Of a stretch of DNA of 27,754 nucleotides, positions 24,301 through 27,754 are shown piece after piece (the first letter of the stretch is position 1; each line of letters starts with the position of its first letter). The position numbers and the translations under genes are program-made. The notes under the pieces are model-generated. The model saw only the letters and a list, made by a program, of their open reading frames with translations, made no database searches and was not told the DNA's origin. The stretch lies in assembly GCA_001805125.1 (NCBI GenBank), contig MHEF01000023.1:14634-42387 (forward strand). Reading direction: 5' to 3'. The DNA comes from Nitrospirae bacterium RBG_13_39_12. GTDB taxonomy: Bacteria; Nitrospirota; Thermodesulfovibrionia; Thermodesulfovibrionales; SM23-35.

Positions 24301-24537
24301 ATGTTGGAAGAAAAACTGAAGGAAATTATAGCAAAACAGCTTGGTGTGAAATCGTCTGAAGTAATACCGGAGGCATCATTTGTAGAGGACCTGGGGGCTG
24401 ATTCTCTGGATACAGTTGAACTCGTTATGGCATTTGAAGAGGCTTTCGGGATCGAGATACCAGATGAAGATGCAGAAAAAATTGCAAAAGTCAAAGATGC
24501 CATTGAATATATCAACAAGAAAAAAGCATCTGCCTGA
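24301..24537 (+). CDS. acpP: Acyl carrier protein
   Basis: 78 residues, acidic, with the phosphopantetheine attachment Ser35 in GADSLDTVELVMA. It carries the growing acyl chain between fatty acid synthesis enzymes. Family C-terminus EIPDEDAEKIAKVKDAIEYI is complete. GGAGGTG six bases before the ATG is a strong ribosome site, matching its usually high expression. The stop TGA shares its A with the ATG of fabF. Confidence 0.98.
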   Translation: MLEEKLKEIIAKQLGVKSSEVIPEASFVEDLGADSLDTVELVMAFEEAFGIEIPDEDAEKIAKVKDAIEYINKKKASA

Positions 24538-25775
24538 TGGATAAAAGAAGGGTTGTTGTTACAGGGCTGGGGATGGTTACACCTCTTGGTATCGGCGTTA
24601 ATGAGACGTGGGGTCGCCTTATTGCGGGTAAGTCTGGTATAAGAAAGATTACCCAATTTGACGCTGCAAATTTTCCGACGAAGATAGCAGGAGAGGTAGA
24701 AGGCTTTAATCCTGAGGATTATATTGAACTCAAAGAGATAAAGAAGATGGACCGTTTTATCCATTTTGCAATTGCAGCAGCAAAAATGGCGATCGACGAT
24801 TCCGGTTTTAAAATATCTGATGACAATGCTGAGAATATAGGTGTAATAGTCGGATCCGGCATAGGAGGTCTTTATACCATAGAACATTATCATTCTGTTT
24901 ATATTGAAAAGGGGCCGCGAAGGATCAGCCCTTTTTTTATTCCGATGCTGGTTGTAAATCTTGCATCAGGTCAGATATCTATTAAATTTGGAGCTAAAGG
25001 ACCGAACTCTGCAGTGGCTACTGCATGTGCTACCGGGAGTCATTCAATAGGAGATGCCTATAAAATTATTCAAAGGGGCGATGCCGATGCCATGATTGCC
25101 GGTGGTACAGAAGCGGTAATAACACCTTTGGGCATAGGCGGTTTTAATGCAATGAAAGCTCTTTCAACAAGAAACGATGACCCAGAAAAAGCCAGCAGAC
25201 CTTTTGACGTTGGAAGAGACGGTTTTGTGATGGGAGAAGGTGCAGGCATTATAATACTTGAAAATCTTGAAAGCGCTATAGGCAGGGGAGCAAGAATATA
25301 TGCAGAGATAATCGGATATGGAATGACGGCAGATGCATACCATATCACTGCACCTGGCGGCGACGGTGCTGCAAGATGCATGAGGATGACTCTTAAAGAT
25401 GGAGGGATTGACCCTTCAGGAGTGAACTATATTAATGCGCATGGTACCTCGACAAAATATGGAGATGAGATTGAAAGCAAAGCTATAAAAACAGTTTTTG
25501 GTGAGCATGCGTACAAAATACCTGTCAGTTCTACTAAATCCATGACAGGGCATTTACTAGGTGCTGCAGGAGGTGTTGAAGCGGTTGTAGTTGTCTTGAG
25601 TATTCACACAGGGATTGTCCCTCCGACTATAAATCTGGATAATCCGGACCCTGAATGTGACCTGGATTACGTTCCCCATGAATCAAGGAAAATGACGGTA
25701 GATTGTGCGTTGAGCAACTCTTTTGGATTTGGTGGAACAAATGCCTGCCTGCTTTTTAAAAAATATGAAAATTGA
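24537..25775 (+). CDS. fabF: 3-oxoacyl-[acyl-carrier-protein] synthase II
   Basis: Condensing enzyme that elongates acyl-ACP with malonyl-ACP. 412 residues with thiolase fold; catalytic Cys164 in ATACATGSHS, His302 in NAHGTSTKYGD, Lys334 and His339 in TKSMTGHLLGAAGG. These define the Cys-His-His class (FabF/FabB), not FabH. Length and ends are normal. One-base overlap with acpP suggests coupled translation. Confidence 0.97.
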   Translation: MDKRRVVVTGLGMVTPLGIGVNETWGRLIAGKSGIRKITQFDAANFPTKIAGEVEGFNPEDYIELKEIKKMDRFIHFAIAAAKMAIDDSGFKISDDNAENIGVIVGSGIGGLYTIEHYHSVYIEKGPRRISPFFIPMLVVNLASGQISIKFGAKGPNSAVATACATGSHSIGDAYKIIQRGDADAMIAGGTEAVITPLGIGGFNAMKALSTRNDDPEKASRPFDVGRDGFVMGEGAGIIILENLESAIGRGARIYAEIIGYGMTADAYHITAPGGDGAARCMRMTLKDGGIDPSGVNYINAHGTSTKYGDEIESKAIKTVFGEHAYKIPVSSTKSMTGHLLGAAGGVEAVVVVLSIHTGIVPPTINLDNPDPECDLDYVPHESRKMTVDCALSNSFGFGGTNACLLFKKYEN

Positions 25776-25784
25776 TATGAAGTT

Positions 25785-26507
25785 ATGGGTTCACCTGACT
25801 TCTCTTCTTTAATGTCCAGTAAAGATATTATTGAATTAGAAAAGCGCCTCGGTTATATTTTCAGGAATAAAAAGCTTCTTCAAGAAGCGCTGACCCACAG
25901 GTCTTTTTCACACGAAAATCCGGACAAGGCAGATAAATACAATGAAAGGCTTGAATTTCTTGGTGATTCTGTCCTTGGTTTTGTGATAGTTGAATATCTT
26001 TTTTCTTCCAAAAGCAAATTTTCAGAATCTATTATGGCGAAGACTAAATCATATCTTGTAAAGGAATCTGTACTTTATGAAATTGCAGTCTCTATATGTC
26101 TCGGAAGATATCTCAGGCTCGGAAAGGGAGAGGATTCTACCGGCGGGAGAAAAAAAAGCTCTTTGCTGGCAGATGCAGTTGAAGCTGTTATAGGCGCTGT
26201 TTACCTGGACAGCGGTTACAAGAAAACAAGGGAAATTATACTGAGGTTGTTTAAAGAAAAAATAGATATGATATTAACTTCTGGTGAATTCCATGATTTT
26301 AAAACAGAGCTTCAGGAAAAGACCCAATTAAATTATGGTACTATTCCTGAATATAAAATGATAAAGCAGGAGGGGAAGGAACACAAAAGGATTTTTACAA
26401 TAGAAGTCTATATAGCCGCGAAAATATTTGGGACTGGATGTGGTAAAAGTAAAAAAGAGGCAGAAACCCTGGCAGCCAAAGAAGCATTAAATAAACTGCA
26501 ACAATAA
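25785..26507 (+). CDS. rnc: Ribonuclease III
   Basis: Cuts double-stranded RNA, needed for rRNA processing and antisense regulation. 240 residues: nuclease domain with signature NERLEFLGDSVLG (53-65) including Glu57 and Asp61, plus Asp130 and Glu133 in LLADAVEAVIGAVYLDSG; C-terminal double-stranded RNA-binding domain (about 171-240, DFKTELQEKTQ to KEAETLAAKEAL). All four metal ligands are present. ATG 25785 is used; ATG 25812 (residue 10) is an alternative, neither has a strong ribosome site. Follows fabF by nine bases, an arrangement common in many bacteria. Confidence 0.96.
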   Translation: MGSPDFSSLMSSKDIIELEKRLGYIFRNKKLLQEALTHRSFSHENPDKADKYNERLEFLGDSVLGFVIVEYLFSSKSKFSESIMAKTKSYLVKESVLYEIAVSICLGRYLRLGKGEDSTGGRKKSSLLADAVEAVIGAVYLDSGYKKTREIILRLFKEKIDMILTSGEFHDFKTELQEKTQLNYGTIPEYKMIKQEGKEHKRIFTIEVYIAAKIFGTGCGKSKKEAETLAAKEALNKLQQ

Positions 26508-26613
26508 AGCTTTAAAACGGTAACACCGGAAGTTATTAGATTTGAAGATTCCCCAAGTTTTTGATAGTCTTTTCTTAAATCTGTACGAAATAATAATATG
26601 TGAGGTGAAACAA

Positions 26614-26769
26614 ATGAAAAAAGACCCGGTATGCAATATGGACGTTGATGAAAAAAGGGCAGCAGCAACAAGCATTTACAAAGGAACGACTTATTTTTTC
26701 TGTGCAAGGGGTTGTAAGGATAAGTTCGATAAGGATCCTGAGAAATATACTAAAAAAGAAAATAAATAA
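26614..26769 (+). CDS. Small YHS-domain metal-binding protein
   Basis: 51 residues that are almost wholly one YHS/TRASH-like module: DPVCNMDV (4-11), then YKGTTYFFCARGCKDKFDKDP (22-42). Cys7, Cys30 and Cys34 can hold a soft metal such as copper. The frame extends up to ATG 26542, but GAGGTG six bases before ATG 26614 and the start of the domain decide for 26614. No signal peptide, so it is cytoplasmic. First of a small group with a membrane protein and a Met-rich exported protein, which suggests metal (copper or silver) binding or buffering. Confidence 0.85.
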   Translation: MKKDPVCNMDVDEKRAAATSIYKGTTYFFCARGCKDKFDKDPEKYTKKENK

Positions 26770-26813
26770 ATATTATTCGATATTTGATACTCTTGTTAAG
26801 AAGGGATAAATTT

Positions 26814-26961
26814 ATGCATTGGGGAAGACTATGTTTGGGGAGCAGGATTTGGATTAGGATGGTTTTCTATGGGCATCTTCTGGATTCCAGTTATATTAGG
26901 CATTAAATATTTCGTTAATTTAATTGTTGGGATTGGCGCTGTGAAAGGGGGTGAGATGTGA
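26814..26961 (+). pseudogene. Small membrane protein gene with probable +1 frameshift
   Basis: AAGAAGGG is well placed before ATG 26814, which starts MHWG, but this frame turns into nonsense. The +1 frame from about 26821 reads EDYVWGAGFGLGWFSMG then IFWIPVILGIKYFVNLIVGI and ends at TGA 26961. That is a plausible Gly/Trp-rich turn and one membrane helix, of the type seen beside metal-resistance genes. Removing one base in TGGGGAAGAC would join them into about 48 residues. Alternatives: a sequencing error, a start at ATT 26818, or ATG 26869. Confidence 0.45.
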
Positions 26962-27020
26962 GCATCAAAAAAGTATCGAAACAAAAAGGATTGTCATGTA
27001 AATTTAATCAATCTTGTTAA
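26958..27020 (+). CDS. Possible 20-residue Cys-containing peptide
   Basis: GTG start overlapping the previous stop as GTGA, with AAAGGGGG six bases before it, encodes MSIKKVSKQKGLSCKFNQSC. Basic, with two Cys. It ends 10 bases before the Met-rich gene. The overlap and ribosome site argue for translation; its short length argues against. It may be a leader peptide or a remnant. Confidence 0.25.
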   Translation: MSIKKVSKQKGLSCKFNQSC

Positions 27021-27030
27021 GGAGGAAGAT

Positions 27031-27690
27031 ATGAAAAAGTGGATGTTTATTTTTTTTGTTTTGTTTGTTTTCAATGTTCCTGCATATGCGCAAATGGGCA
27101 CGATGGGCGGCCAGCAAGGCCAGATGGGACAAGGGATGATGATGGGTGAAGGACAGCAGCCCATGATGAATTGTCCGATGATGCAGCAGATGCCCGGACA
27201 GGGAATGACGCAAGGTGGCCAGCAGATGCCAATGATGCAGATGATGGGTCAAGGGATGATGATGCAGGATATGATGCAGATGATGATGGACATGATGAAT
27301 ATGCAGGAAAAGATGATTACGGGCGCTAAACCTGCTGAGAAAAAAAAGATGATGAAAGACATGGCACAGATGAAAGAGAAGATGCAGAAGATGATGTCTA
27401 TGTGCAAGTGTATGATGGTGGGCGGAATGAAGGGGGAACCATCTGATGTTTCTCAGTGCAGACAGACTTGCGCTGAGCAGTGGCTAAAAAAAGCGATAGA
27501 GTTACATGAACTGCACATAAAGGACCCAAAAACAGCAACTGAAGCATCCCAAATGGAGATGATGGACCAGATGAAAAAGGCATACGAATGTATTGCTGGA
27601 ACGAGTTGTGGAGTGAGTGAGACACCATTAAAAGAACCTGTGAGCAAAGAGAAGGAGAAGACTCCTAAGGGCGATGTGCACGGACATTAA
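27031..27690 (+). CDS. Exported Met-rich protein, probable copper/silver binding
   Basis: 219 residues. A signal peptide (1-20, ending VPAYA) precedes the mature start QMGTMGG. Residues 22-133 contain 40 of the protein's 46 methionines, mostly as MM and MMM runs with Gly/Gln, such as GQGMMMQDMMQMMMDMM. Seven cysteines are present (48, 125, 127, 143, 147, 187, 193), including CKC and CRQTC. The C-terminus is helical, then Lys/Glu-rich with a final HGH. Met-rich periplasmic segments bind Cu(I) or Ag(I) in other proteins; the function here is inferred. AAGGAGG before the ATG is a strong ribosome site. I do not recognise a named family. The repetitive Met and Gln codons make the 5' half low-complexity. 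Confidence 0.8.
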   Translation: MKKWMFIFFVLFVFNVPAYAQMGTMGGQQGQMGQGMMMGEGQQPMMNCPMMQQMPGQGMTQGGQQMPMMQMMGQGMMMQDMMQMMMDMMNMQEKMITGAKPAEKKKMMKDMAQMKEKMQKMMSMCKCMMVGGMKGEPSDVSQCRQTCAEQWLKKAIELHELHIKDPKTATEASQMEMMDQMKKAYECIAGTSCGVSETPLKEPVSKEKEKTPKGDVHGH

Positions 27691-27732
27691 TTATCTTGAA
27701 AAAATTTATGAAAAACCAAAAAGGAGAGGAAT

Positions 27733-27754
27733 ATGAAGAAAATAATTTTAATAG
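27733..27754 (+). CDS. Start of an exported protein, cut by the window edge
   Basis: AAGGAGAGG and ATG 27733 start MKKIILI, typical of a signal peptide. Only seven codons are visible. It lies 42 bases after the Met-rich gene, so probably the same operon. Confidence 0.6.

Noticed and set aside
24282..24893. 203-codon minus-strand frame
   Set aside because: Antisense to acpP and fabF, both certain genes.
1..27754. tRNA or rRNA genes
   Set aside because: No cloverleaf with a TTCGA-type T-loop or rRNA-like stretch was recognised; the gaps are AT-rich or repeat-filled.

Overview
This is an AT-rich bacterial chromosome segment. The genes point to a Gram-negative, probably anaerobic organism. An affiliation with Nitrospirota/Thermodesulfovibrionia or a former deltaproteobacterial group is my guess, based on the DUF4416 protein, a citramalate/homocitrate-type synthase next to TCA enzymes, and many short hairpin repeats. 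No rRNA or tRNA gene was seen that would settle this.

Layout. (1) 1-4517, housekeeping: the 3' end of a PBP-like (MoeA-associated type) gene; a divergent pair scpB and LysM-NlpC/P60 hydrolase on the minus strand; an orphan REC-PAS protein; proB. (2) 4518-13639, a type I restriction-modification island on the plus strand behind a near-consensus promoter: hsdM, a nucleotidyltransferase plus winged-helix pair, hsdS, hsdR and a YgjP-like metallopeptidase. hsdR is broken by one in-frame TAG at the glutamate of its DEAH motif. The start of hsdR lies in hairpin repeats, so restriction is probably off while hsdM and hsdS look intact. (3) 13640-15280: a 33-residue Lys-rich small protein missed by ordinary length cut-offs, then DUF4416 and a TlpA-type thioredoxin on the minus strand. 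(4) 15281-23237, minus strand: clpC; then a run transcribed as homocitrate-synthase-like enzyme (possible Re-citrate synthase), NAD-type isocitrate dehydrogenase, CorC/HlyC-type membrane protein, malate dehydrogenase and nucleoside diphosphate kinase. This looks like an oxidative TCA branch. (5) 23485-26507, plus strand: fabG-acpP-fabF-rnc, a fatty acid synthesis cluster ending in RNase III. (6) 26614 to the end: a small metal-handling group with a YHS protein, a frameshifted small membrane protein, a possible 20-residue peptide, a secreted protein with 46 methionines in 219 residues, and the first codons of another exported protein.

Several intergenic gaps carry short repeats built from hairpins (TGTCAT...ATGACA ends, CTTGT loops, CCCTG[T/C]AGC stems). 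Their stems differ between copies in a base-pair-preserving way. One copy is nested around another between the winged-helix gene and hsdS, and two more types meet at the start of hsdR.

The most unusual items are the nucleotidyltransferase/winged-helix pair inside the restriction operon, the amber codon at the catalytic glutamate of hsdR, the Lys-rich micro-protein, and the Met-rich metal island.
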